Shown here: piece after piece, positions 36,441 to 44,432 of the stretch
Layout of the letters: every line of letters begins with the position of its first letter
Position numbering within the stretch: position 1 is the stretch's first letter
Assembly: GCA_021324885.1 (NCBI GenBank)
Contig: JAJPIF010000008.1
Coordinates: forward strand, 43,077-107,076
From: Pseudomonadota bacterium
Lineage (GTDB): Bacteria > Desulfobacterota > Binatia > Binatales > Binataceae
Reading direction: 5' to 3'
Length of the DNA: 64,000 nucleotides
Translations under genes and position numbers: made by a program
Notes under the pieces: model-generated
What the model saw: the letters and a program-made list of their open reading frames with translations, nothing else
Databases searched by the model: none
What the model was told of the DNA's origin: nothing

Positions 36441-36866
36441 GTGAAAATCGTACGTGCAATTCCGCGAATTTTGTTGGGGCTCGTGTTCGCCGTGATGCCG
36501 TGGATGGCGATTCTTCATCTCGTCAAGAACCCGCCGATGCCGCCCGCTGCGCAGGCGTTTATTGCCGCCCTGATGAAGACCGGCTACATGATGCCGCTGA
36601 TTTGGGGAACGGAAATTGTGGGCGGCGTGCTGGTCGTGCTGGGCATCTTCGTCCCCTTCGGGCTGATCCTGCTGGCCCCAGTCGTGGTCAATATTTTCTT
36701 GTATCACGCATATCTGGACCCCTCCGGCATTCCGCTGGCGATCTTCGTCTGCCTGCTGGAACTGGCGGTGGCAATTCAATACCGCCACTCCTTCGACGCC
36801 CTGTTTGTATCCGCTCCGGTAGTTGACTCCCCCGCCTTCGTCAGGACCGCGGCAGCGCCTCGATAG
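36441..36866 (+). CDS. DoxX-like four-helix membrane protein
   Basis: A 141-aa integral membrane protein with four hydrophobic segments (about 7-25, 52-72, 77-95 and 100-118), as in the DoxX family. The pattern RILLGLVF near the start and VNIFLYHAYLDPSG between helices 3 and 4 fits. Start is GTG 36441 with GGGAGG upstream. DoxX proteins have been linked to thiosulfate oxidation or redox homeostasis, but most, like this one, have no assigned role. It precedes the phosphotransferase gene by 66 bases. Confidence 0.8.
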   Translation: MKIVRAIPRILLGLVFAVMPWMAILHLVKNPPMPPAAQAFIAALMKTGYMMPLIWGTEIVGGVLVVLGIFVPFGLILLAPVVVNIFLYHAYLDPSGIPLAIFVCLLELAVAIQYRHSFDALFVSAPVVDSPAFVRTAAAPR

Positions 36867-36932
36867 GGATCGACCGGCGCTTTACTCCGCCACTGCTCCA
36901 TATGGTAGGTTTCGGATGGCGGAGGTCTTGTC

Positions 36933-38297
36933 ATGGCTGAGTTGGTCGAGTCCGAAGTGATTTCCTGGGCCGAGCAGGCACTGGGCTCCAAGGTCGTAGA
37001 GTACACGCGTCAATCGCGCGACAATGGCGGGCGTCCGGCGTGGTTCATCACCTGCCGCAACGGTAAGGCCCAAACACGATATTATATTCGGGGTAATCGC
37101 GGCCCCAGCTTCGAATATAACAGCATCTACAGTCTGGACCGCGAGGCGCAGCTACTCAAGGTGCTGAAACGGCACGGCGTCCCGGTGCCCGGCGTGATGG
37201 CGGAATCGCGCAGCCCGCACGCCGTCATCCTGGAATTCGTCGACGGCCTGGACGATTTCACGCTGATTACGGACCAACGCGAGCGCGACGAGTACGGCCG
37301 CCAGTTCGCAGAGATCATGGCCAAATGGCACGCTATACCCGTCAGCGAATTCGAGCGGATTGGGTTTGCGATTCCCAAATCCGCCCAGGAATACCTGGTC
37401 CAGGATCTCGACGTATGGGAAAAAGGATGCTTTCCGCATCTCAAGGAGCCGGTGCCGCTGCTTACGTTCGCCTGCCAATGGATGCGGCGTAATCCTCCCC
37501 AGCCGCCGCGCCGTCCGGTGCTGGCGCAGGGCGATACCGGTCCGGGCCAGTTCATTTTCAAAGACGGCCGCATCCAGGCCGTCGTCGATTGGGAATTGGC
37601 CTTCGTCGGCGATCCGATGAATGAACTGGCGCGGATTCGAACCCGCGATATGTGGTATCCCACCGGTAATCTCCCGCTGTGGCTCAAGTACTATAGTGAG
37701 TATTCCGGCACGCCGCTGGACTTGGACAAGATTCGCTACTACAGCGTGATCGCGATGATGACCACGGCGCTCGCCCTCGGTCCGGTCGTTCAGCGGCTGG
37801 ACCCGCGTGACGTCCATGCGGAATGGATCGCCGAAGAGATATGGTCCAAGCGTGCCACGATCGAATGCCTTGCTGAAGCGATCAAGGTGAGGGTCGAGCC
37901 GCCGCCCATTCCCGCTCCAGAGCACGGCCGGCTCTCGGAATTGTTCGACGTCCTGGAGGAAAATCTGCGTGACGAGCAGTTCGCGCGGATCGAGGACCGC
38001 TTCCTGCGTTACCGGATGAGCATGGATTTAAGACTTCTGACCCATATCCGCCATCTGACGGAATTCGGCCGCGAGATCGAGGCCGACGACCTCGACGACG
38101 TCAAAGCCTTCGTGGGGACGCGGCCTAAAAACCGGCATGAGGCGATGGTCGCAATGGACCAGTTCGTGCGCCGCGCCGGTCCCGACCTGGACGCCGACCT
38201 GACGCGCTACTTTTACCGCCATGCGATGCGCGAGGAAGCCCTGATGCGTGGCGCCATGGGCCGTGTCGAGAACGCGGTAGTATCGCCGCTCGAGTGA
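36933..38297 (+). CDS. APH-type phosphotransferase family protein, atypical active site
   Basis: Aminoglycoside-phosphotransferase/choline-kinase fold, 454 aa. The N-lobe holds the DREAQLLKVLKRHGVPVPGV block; the metal-binding DWE (VVDWELAFVGDP) is intact. The Brenner motif reads AQGDTGPGQF where HGDxxxxN is expected, so both the His and the Asn are replaced by Gln while the catalytic Asp stays. About 140 extra residues follow the kinase core. Start ATG has GGAGG upstream. Relatives occur near acyl-CoA dehydrogenases and are thought to phosphorylate hydroxyacyl-CoA or alcohol substrates. Substrate unknown. Confidence 0.8.
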   Translation: MAELVESEVISWAEQALGSKVVEYTRQSRDNGGRPAWFITCRNGKAQTRYYIRGNRGPSFEYNSIYSLDREAQLLKVLKRHGVPVPGVMAESRSPHAVILEFVDGLDDFTLITDQRERDEYGRQFAEIMAKWHAIPVSEFERIGFAIPKSAQEYLVQDLDVWEKGCFPHLKEPVPLLTFACQWMRRNPPQPPRRPVLAQGDTGPGQFIFKDGRIQAVVDWELAFVGDPMNELARIRTRDMWYPTGNLPLWLKYYSEYSGTPLDLDKIRYYSVIAMMTTALALGPVVQRLDPRDVHAEWIAEEIWSKRATIECLAEAIKVRVEPPPIPAPEHGRLSELFDVLEENLRDEQFARIEDRFLRYRMSMDLRLLTHIRHLTEFGREIEADDLDDVKAFVGTRPKNRHEAMVAMDQFVRRAGPDLDADLTRYFYRHAMREEALMRGAMGRVENAVVSPLE

Positions 38298-38366
38298 CAG
38301 CGATTTAATTCTCTGCGCTTGAAAAGCGGAGAAGAGCGCCATTTTCCGGGCACCAGGAGATTTGCC

Positions 38367-38387
38367 ATGAAGATCGGCGCACTTTGA
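38367..38387 (+). pseudogene. 7-codon stub (MKIGAL-stop) behind a good ribosome binding site
   Basis: AGGAG lies eight bases before an ATG that is followed by five codons and a stop. MKIG-type starts are typical of luciferase-like oxidoreductases. It may be the surviving 5' end of a deleted gene or a leader peptide; the evidence is only the start site. Confidence 0.3.
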
Positions 38388-38403
38388 TGGCGCCTGCCGG
38401 GAA

Positions 38404-38868
38404 TTACGCGCTTTGCAATCTTATTTTCGCGTTGTTCCAGCTGATCATCGCTCCGGCCGGATCCAGCCTGATTACCACGCTGGAGGCGCTGTAATGTTTC
38501 CTGGTCGCTTCGGGAACCTGCTTTTGTGGAAGGCCGAATCCCTTGTACTTTTCGCCCATCGCCGCCAATGCGCGCCGCGCTTCTTCACTGGCCGGATCGA
38601 TCAGCGATGCCCGCACCGGGACTACCACCGCCGCGAGATCCTTCCAGGCCTCGCCGCTTTCAACCATGAAGCACGCGCGCTCATCGCGTTTGATGCGCAA
38701 GGCCTTCTTCGACGCCGCCAGTGTGCGCATGTAGATTTTCCTGTCGATCACGGCAAACCACATCGGCAGCGATATCGGCCATCCATCGCGCCGCAGCGTC
38801 GTGATGATTCCGGTATGGCTTGCGGCCAGCATCTCCCACGCTTCATCTTCCGAAAGTCTAACCCCCAT
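38404..38868 (-). CDS. pyridoxamine 5'-phosphate oxidase-like (PNPOx) family protein
   Basis: Split beta-barrel flavin- or F420-binding protein of 154 aa. It opens with a helix, then the strand block TGIITTLRRDGWPISLPMWF, then KIYMRT and RACFMVESG as in the F420/FMN PNPOx-like group. The ATG at 38868 has GGAGG upstream; the longer frame from 39003 overlaps the neighbour and is rejected. It lies 64 bases downstream of the debranching-enzyme gene. True pyridoxal synthesis is unlikely given the size; a small-molecule reductase is more probable. Confidence 0.82.
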   Translation of the reverse strand: MGVRLSEDEAWEMLAASHTGIITTLRRDGWPISLPMWFAVIDRKIYMRTLAASKKALRIKRDERACFMVESGEAWKDLAAVVVPVRASLIDPASEEARRALAAMGEKYKGFGLPQKQVPEATRKHYSASSVVIRLDPAGAMISWNNAKIRLQSA

Positions 38869-38932
38869 CTGAAATCCTCCACGAGTGATTCTGGCAGCGT
38901 GGGGCCGCCTTGTTAGGCTGTCATTCGCAATG

Positions 38933-40813
38933 TTATTCGAGCAAGCGCTCAAGCCGCAGCGCTTCCCCAACTGACCAGGCCTGAAACGGACATCCGCGAG
39001 CAATGTGCGGCGGGTTGCCGTCGGCGATTTCCGGCAAATGCCCGGTGCCGGCGGGATCGAGCAGCTTCAACATCGGGGCGAGAAAACGCCGGCGCGCCTC
39101 TTCCTTGGACGCTCGCGTCTCTCCTCTCACCCTGATCCAGGCCTCGATGAACGGACCCATCAGCCATGGCCACACCGTGCCCTGATGATAAGCGCCGTCG
39201 CGTTGGCGCGGCCCGCCCTCGTAATGTGGCTGGTAGCGCGGGTCGGCGGGATCAAGCGTCCGCAGTCCGGCCGGCGTCAGCAACCGCTGCTCGACGATAT
39301 TGACAACCGAGTTGGCCCGCTCACCTTGCAAAATCTGAAAGGGCAAGCCGCCGACGGCAAGGATCTGATTGGGGCGCACCGAGGAATCGACCATCCCCGG
39401 GCGGTGGTCCGCGTCGATCACATCGTAAAGGCATCCGCGCGCCGGATCAAAAAAGCGCCGGCCAAATGAGGCGGCTGCCGCCCTCGCGGTCTCGGCCCAC
39501 CGTTGGTTGAATGAGCTTCCAATCATCAATGCGTTAATCCACAGTGCCTGCACTTCGACCGGCTTCCCGATTCGCGGCGTTACCACCCAGTCACCCGCCT
39601 TGGCGTCCATCCAGGTCAACTGCGCTCCCGGCTCGCCGGCCCGCAGCAAACTGTCGGAGTCCATCCTGATGCCGAAGCGGGTGCCTTTGGAATAGCCCTC
39701 GAGGATTGACTGCACGGCATATTGAAGCGCCTTGCGATCGGCGGCGCTGACGCGTTTGGCCGCGCGCAGGAAATCGTGGACCGCGACGATGAACCACAAT
39801 GAGGCATCGACAGCGTTGTACTCCGGCTCCTCGCCGGAATCGGTGAAACGGTTGGGCAGCATCCCCTGAGACACCGCGCCGGCCCATTCCAACAGGATGT
39901 CGCGCGCGTAATCGACGCGTCCGCGGGCCAGACACAAGCCCCGCATCGAGATGAACGTATCGCGGCCCCAATCGGTAAACCATGGATAGCCGGCGATGAT
40001 CGTGCGTCCGCTGCCCCGCCGCACGATGTAAGCGTCGGCGGCGGCAACCCGTGGCGACGAAAATAGTCGGCGGCGTCGAAGTTCGGCGGCGCGAATGCTT
40101 GCGAAGGAATCGTCGGGCTCCTGCCCCTGCGCCGACATCATTAAAAAGGCCTCGCCGCGCGAAAGGTCCCAGCGAAAAAATCCCACAACCGCGAGGTCCT
40201 CCGTGTGATCCAGGCCGCGCGCCTTTTCCTGCGCGTAGCTGAAGTTGCGATACCAGTCCGGCTGCCGAACGAATTCGGCGTTCGAGTCGAACACGACGGC
40301 CGGAACCCCGTTGTATGGACGCACGATTACGCGGCTGAGATCGATCTCCGGTTCGAAGTTGAATGCCGGGTTTTCGTGATGCAGCGAATGGTAGTCGCGG
40401 CCGGAGATAAACGGGCGCACAATCAGGTTGCCGCACTCCCCCTCAAGCAGCTTCCAGTACGCAAGCGTAGACGCGCGTCCCGGCGCCACGATGATGCCGT
40501 GCTCGATCCGCACACTGCCGGGCAGCGCAAAGCGCCATCGCGGATACGGGCGCGCCGCGAAGTCCTCGATATAGCGCAAGCCGCCAGGATGGATAACGTC
40601 GGGGTCGTAGCGGTTGGAACTCAGCGCGAAATCGCCGCTGGGACCTGAAAGCGAAGCTTCCAGTCCATTGACCAGCACCATCCGTCCGCCCGGCGGCCGA
40701 CTGGCGACGAGCAACAGCGCATGATAGCGCCGCGTGCGGATGGTCGTGGCAGTCCCCGAAGCAAACCCGCCCAAACCGTCCGCCTCCAAAAATTCCATGC
40801 TTTCCTCGACCAT
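38933..40813 (-). CDS. amylo-alpha-1,6-glucosidase-type glycogen debranching protein
   Basis: 626-aa protein with an N-terminal GDE beta domain (EFLEADGLGGFASGT opening) and a C-terminal (alpha/alpha)6 GH133-like domain. Signatures are AGYPWFTDWGRDTFIS near residue 290, EYNAVDASLWF, QLTWMDAKAGDWVVTPR and AYHQGTVWPWLMGPF. The Asp residues of TDWGRD and TWMDA match the expected catalytic region. It removes alpha-1,6 branch glucose from glycogen. ATG 40813 has GAGGGG upstream and is preferred to 40921. No glycogen synthase genes are nearby. Confidence 0.9.
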   Translation of the reverse strand: MVEESMEFLEADGLGGFASGTATTIRTRRYHALLLVASRPPGGRMVLVNGLEASLSGPSGDFALSSNRYDPDVIHPGGLRYIEDFAARPYPRWRFALPGSVRIEHGIIVAPGRASTLAYWKLLEGECGNLIVRPFISGRDYHSLHHENPAFNFEPEIDLSRVIVRPYNGVPAVVFDSNAEFVRQPDWYRNFSYAQEKARGLDHTEDLAVVGFFRWDLSRGEAFLMMSAQGQEPDDSFASIRAAELRRRRLFSSPRVAAADAYIVRRGSGRTIIAGYPWFTDWGRDTFISMRGLCLARGRVDYARDILLEWAGAVSQGMLPNRFTDSGEEPEYNAVDASLWFIVAVHDFLRAAKRVSAADRKALQYAVQSILEGYSKGTRFGIRMDSDSLLRAGEPGAQLTWMDAKAGDWVVTPRIGKPVEVQALWINALMIGSSFNQRWAETARAAAASFGRRFFDPARGCLYDVIDADHRPGMVDSSVRPNQILAVGGLPFQILQGERANSVVNIVEQRLLTPAGLRTLDPADPRYQPHYEGGPRQRDGAYHQGTVWPWLMGPFIEAWIRVRGETRASKEEARRRFLAPMLKLLDPAGTGHLPEIADGNPPHIARGCPFQAWSVGEALRLERLLE

Positions 40814-41036
40814 CGACGCGTTCCCCTCAAGCCGGCGCCGCCGCGCAGGCGCCGCCGAAAACTCGGCTGCCCGCCCTCGTCCATACCGGTTGCTTATAAG
40901 CGTTCGTGCCCACCTCGCCATTGATTATGCCAACGCAAATTTCCCGGACCCGCAACCGATAAACCGCGGTGTTGAACTGGCGGCTTCCTCATAACGGAAT
41001 GATGACAATTCGTGGCTCGCATGGAAGCGCCCTTTC

Positions 41037-43436
41037 TTACAATGCCGGCAACCGGATCGTGAGCGTGTCGTAAACCGTAATTCGCGGACCATAGGCAGAT
41101 TGAAACACTCCGATGCCACTGGCCGGACGAATTAAATTGGTGCGATCGAAAATGTTGAGCAGAATCACCCGGTCGTTGACCTCACCGACTATCGGAAGGT
41201 TGAAACTCTTTCCCCCGCTCAGATTGATCTGAAAGACGTTTGGAAGGCTTTCGGTATTGGCAAAACCTCCTCGCAGTCCGGTGTTAAATAGTTCATCAAG
41301 CGTAAACAGCCAGTCGCGCCATCGGTATGCCACACCTCCCGAGAGCGTATAAAGGGCGGTATGGTCCAGAATGATGTGATGTGTGTCGATGTACGCAAGT
41401 TCGGCGGGGCTGAAGTTGAACTGTCCCGTGTCAACGCCGATATCTTCTTCCCGTGCAACGGTGAAGTTAAGGCGGGCTGAAAGGTTTTCAGTGTTATACG
41501 CTACCGTATTCTCGCTTCCCCACCCGAAACCTCTCGAATAATTAAGCGGTGCCTCGACCGGGACGAACCCAAACTGGCCTTCGTCCAAATAATTATGGTC
41601 CAGCCTGAAATAATTGTCCTGCTCGATTTTCAGCGCAGGTGTGAGCCGATGCGTAAAGCCGGCATCCCAGTAGTAATCGCGCTCCGGAACCGGAAATGGA
41701 TTTCCACCCGGATACAGACCGAAGGTGGCGCTCGTTGCCTTCAATGCGGTAAATAACCTGGGCGAAATCGCCTGCAGGTTGGGTACCTGAAAATAGCGCG
41801 CGAAGCCGGCATGCAGCATCGTGCCGGGACGCCACCGGTAAAAGAAATTGATGGTTGGACTCACCTGATTTCCATTGGTAAAACCTGCCGCTATATCCCA
41901 TCGTGTGCCGAAGTTGACGCCCAGTTTTTCGGTTATATGCCACGTATCTTCCGCATACAGCCCTCCCAGAAGGTTGATCCTATTCATGTTCGCCACAGCC
42001 CCTATTGGCACATCGCTGAGCTGATTTCCAAGAGTGTCCACTTGGAAAGTCCGGGAGTAGTCGTCGATCTCGACTGCGTATTCGCCAATGTAAAAGCCGA
42101 ACCAGGTGGAGTGCGAGTGCGCAGCCTGGTAGGAAACATCGCCTTGCAAGGTATTGGAAAAATCGCTGTTGAAAACATGGGAGGCGACGCCCTGGTAAAT
42201 CAAATCACCGACCGGATCGGGATTGAACTGCTGGGTATTGTAATGAATTGAATAGGCGATTTGGTAGTCGAGCCTCGCCGTAGGTGCAGCATTCAGGGCC
42301 AGCACCCCGAAATAATCCTGCTGCTCCAGGGTGGAATTGATGCCGGCGGAGGGATTATCCAGCGGACTGGCTCCGGCCAGCGAGTACAGCGGTGGAAGGT
42401 CGGGCCGGTTGGGAAATTGACCGTCGAACAGCGTGAAGCCGGTCATCAAGCTTAACCGCGCGGCAGAACCGAGCTGATAGGTGAAATTGCCGAAGCCCTG
42501 GCCTTGATTCAACAGGTCATGAATCGCGTCGGGACCGGGAGTGGCTGAGCTGAACGCCAGATTATTATGCAGGTAGAGTCCGGTTACGTAATAGCCGAAA
42601 TTTCCCTTGCATCCGCCTATTTCGAAACTGGGTTCCGCCGTGCTTCGTTGGCCGCCGAGGATGGAAACCTCGCCTCCCTGCTTTTCGCACCCGTCCTTGG
42701 TGTTGATGTCTATGATGCCGGCGGTCCGATATCCATAGCGCGCCGGCAAAATCCCATCGAGCAGGCTTACATCCTTGATGAAGAATGAATTGAGTAATTG
42801 CGTGAAAGTGGGATCGCTGTTTATATCCAACGGGAGCATGACCCCGTTTATCTGGTACTGGATGCCCATATGCTCGCCACGAACGTGAATTTCCTGGTTT
42901 TGGTCCTGCGTAACGCCGGGCATCTGAACCATCACCTGGTTGAGTGGCGTGTATTTGCCGGTTGATAAATCGGTGATATCCTGTTCGGTCATTGTGTACT
43001 TGCTGGCTCCGGTCCTGGAGATGTCATTCTGAGATTTAAGGCGCTGGGCTTTGACCGCCATCGTGAGCGCCGATTCGGATTCCATAACAATAACCGTTTG
43101 ACGGTGGCCTGTTCCCGGGACGGCCACGACCGTTGTGGCGCGCCGAAAACCCGGCTTTTCAACCACGATCCGATAGGTACCTGCGCCGATTCGATGAACG
43201 AAGTAACTTCCATCTGAACCGGTGAAAGTTGTTGCCAGCAATTTGCCGGCTTCATCTTCGATTATGACCCGGACTTGGGCCAATGGCTGTCCGAGGCTGT
43301 TCTCAACCATTCCCTGCGCTGTGAAATGGCTGCTGCGCCGCCCAGCCAATGCGTTGGCGTGCACAAGGATTACCGCGCAAAAAAAGATCAGCGTAATCAC
43401 GCGTCGTGGTCGACGCGGGAAGTTTCGATCGCACAT
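41037..43436 (-). CDS. TonB-dependent receptor with carboxypeptidase-regulatory-like domain
   Basis: Outer-membrane transporter, about 799 aa. The signal peptide spans about residues 14-32. A carboxypeptidase-regulatory-like beta-sandwich (about 42-120, GQPLAQVRVIIEDEAGK) comes first, then the plug (about 145-255, LNQVMVQMPGV and QEIHVRGEHMGIQYQINGV) and a 22-strand-type barrel ending in an aromatic-poor TLTIRLPAL. ATG 43436 has GGAG upstream. The next gene upstream in the same direction encodes a His-rich protein, which suggests a metal or metal-chelate substrate. No TonB/ExbB/ExbD genes are near. Confidence 0.85.
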   Translation of the reverse strand: MCDRNFPRRPRRVITLIFFCAVILVHANALAGRRSSHFTAQGMVENSLGQPLAQVRVIIEDEAGKLLATTFTGSDGSYFVHRIGAGTYRIVVEKPGFRRATTVVAVPGTGHRQTVIVMESESALTMAVKAQRLKSQNDISRTGASKYTMTEQDITDLSTGKYTPLNQVMVQMPGVTQDQNQEIHVRGEHMGIQYQINGVMLPLDINSDPTFTQLLNSFFIKDVSLLDGILPARYGYRTAGIIDINTKDGCEKQGGEVSILGGQRSTAEPSFEIGGCKGNFGYYVTGLYLHNNLAFSSATPGPDAIHDLLNQGQGFGNFTYQLGSAARLSLMTGFTLFDGQFPNRPDLPPLYSLAGASPLDNPSAGINSTLEQQDYFGVLALNAAPTARLDYQIAYSIHYNTQQFNPDPVGDLIYQGVASHVFNSDFSNTLQGDVSYQAAHSHSTWFGFYIGEYAVEIDDYSRTFQVDTLGNQLSDVPIGAVANMNRINLLGGLYAEDTWHITEKLGVNFGTRWDIAAGFTNGNQVSPTINFFYRWRPGTMLHAGFARYFQVPNLQAISPRLFTALKATSATFGLYPGGNPFPVPERDYYWDAGFTHRLTPALKIEQDNYFRLDHNYLDEGQFGFVPVEAPLNYSRGFGWGSENTVAYNTENLSARLNFTVAREEDIGVDTGQFNFSPAELAYIDTHHIILDHTALYTLSGGVAYRWRDWLFTLDELFNTGLRGGFANTESLPNVFQINLSGGKSFNLPIVGEVNDRVILLNIFDRTNLIRPASGIGVFQSAYGPRITVYDTLTIRLPAL

Positions 43437-43649
43437 GATCCATTCTCCGGACAAACTGATGCGTAAGGGCGCGACGAGCCGCGTCGCATATCCGGTCCAG
43501 TGGTCAAAATGGGCTGCTTAGCCGCGCGCAGAGAGCATGACGATCCCCTGACCGGACGTGAGAAGCTTGCAGTTGAAGCGCAAACTTATCCGCCGACCTG
43601 ATGAGAGGCCCTCTGAAAGTGGCGTCAGCCGGGAATGTTCGGAACGCAG

Positions 43650-44084
43650 CTACCGGCGGGGAGGCGGACGCGCCCAGGACTCGGCCGCCGGCTCGAAATC
43701 AACGGACTGGTCCTGACCGCACAGCCAGAGGCTGACTAATTGGAGCGTTACAAATTGCAGCAGCTGATGCTGGCCGCAGACGCCCGCGAGAGCAAAGTGC
43801 CAATGTCCCTGATGATCATGGATCGATTGGTCAGAGTGTTCGGCATATCCATGCCGGTGATCCGCCCAGCGTCCGAGGTGATCGGCGGCGCGGCCATGCT
43901 CCTCGTCATGGTCATGAAATTCGGCGTCGAGCAGATGAAGGTGGGGTCGCGCATCTCCGTGATGATGATGGAAGAACGCGGAGATTCCGGTGCGCTGTGC
44001 GCCGGAATAAAAAAAGATTTTACGCCGCCCTCTGGCCGCAATGAAAACGGGTTGCCAACGCCAGCTTCGAATTACCCGCCTCAT
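43650..44084 (-). CDS. histidine-rich putative metal-binding protein
   Basis: 144 codons with a very His/Asp-rich stretch (residues about 38-90: HHHH, HDHDEEH, DHRHGYAEH, HDHQGHWHF) followed by a hydrophobic segment around LQFVTLQLVSLWLCG and a Pro/Arg tail. Such composition is typical of periplasmic or membrane-linked Zn/Ni/Cu/Co-binding proteins beside metal importers. No Shine-Dalgarno precedes the ATG, and the N-terminus lacks a clear signal peptide, so the true start may differ or a frameshift may have hit it. It precedes the TonB receptor by about 210 bases in the same direction. Confidence 0.45.
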   Translation of the reverse strand: MRRVIRSWRWQPVFIAARGRRKIFFYSGAQRTGISAFFHHHHGDARPHLHLLDAEFHDHDEEHGRAADHLGRWADHRHGYAEHSDQSIHDHQGHWHFALAGVCGQHQLLQFVTLQLVSLWLCGQDQSVDFEPAAESWARPPPRR

Positions 44085-44432
44085 CGTTATTGCGGTGATG
44101 CTAAGGTTTCGCTCACGCGATGCCTCGCGGAGGTGCGAGCGCCGAGGTATGGTCCCGAACTCGTTCCATGATCAGCGACTTGCGTTGTCAGCGAACTTTA
44201 TCAATGCGGACCCATGAGCGGCAAGCGTTGGCAAGCGAGTACGGTTGCAATGGCGACCGCCGTGATGGGAGTGGCGGCGACACCGGCGAACCCTCGGAGC
44301 GCACGGAGTCCTGTTCAATCATGTCCTGCCGGGAGAGCTCGGAGGCGTGCAAGTTTGCAATATTGGGACTAAATTGGTTTGATTCCTGCTATCTGGCATG
44401 AACTTAGGTAGGATGATTGCGACGATGGACCA
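44085..44432. other. intergenic stretch, nothing firmly supported
   Basis: About 350 bases before the antiporter gene. A 52-codon plus-strand frame from 44214 has a signal-like hydrophobic core (TVAMATAVMGVAATPA) but no ribosome binding site. No hairpin or repeat was noted. Confidence 0.3.
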
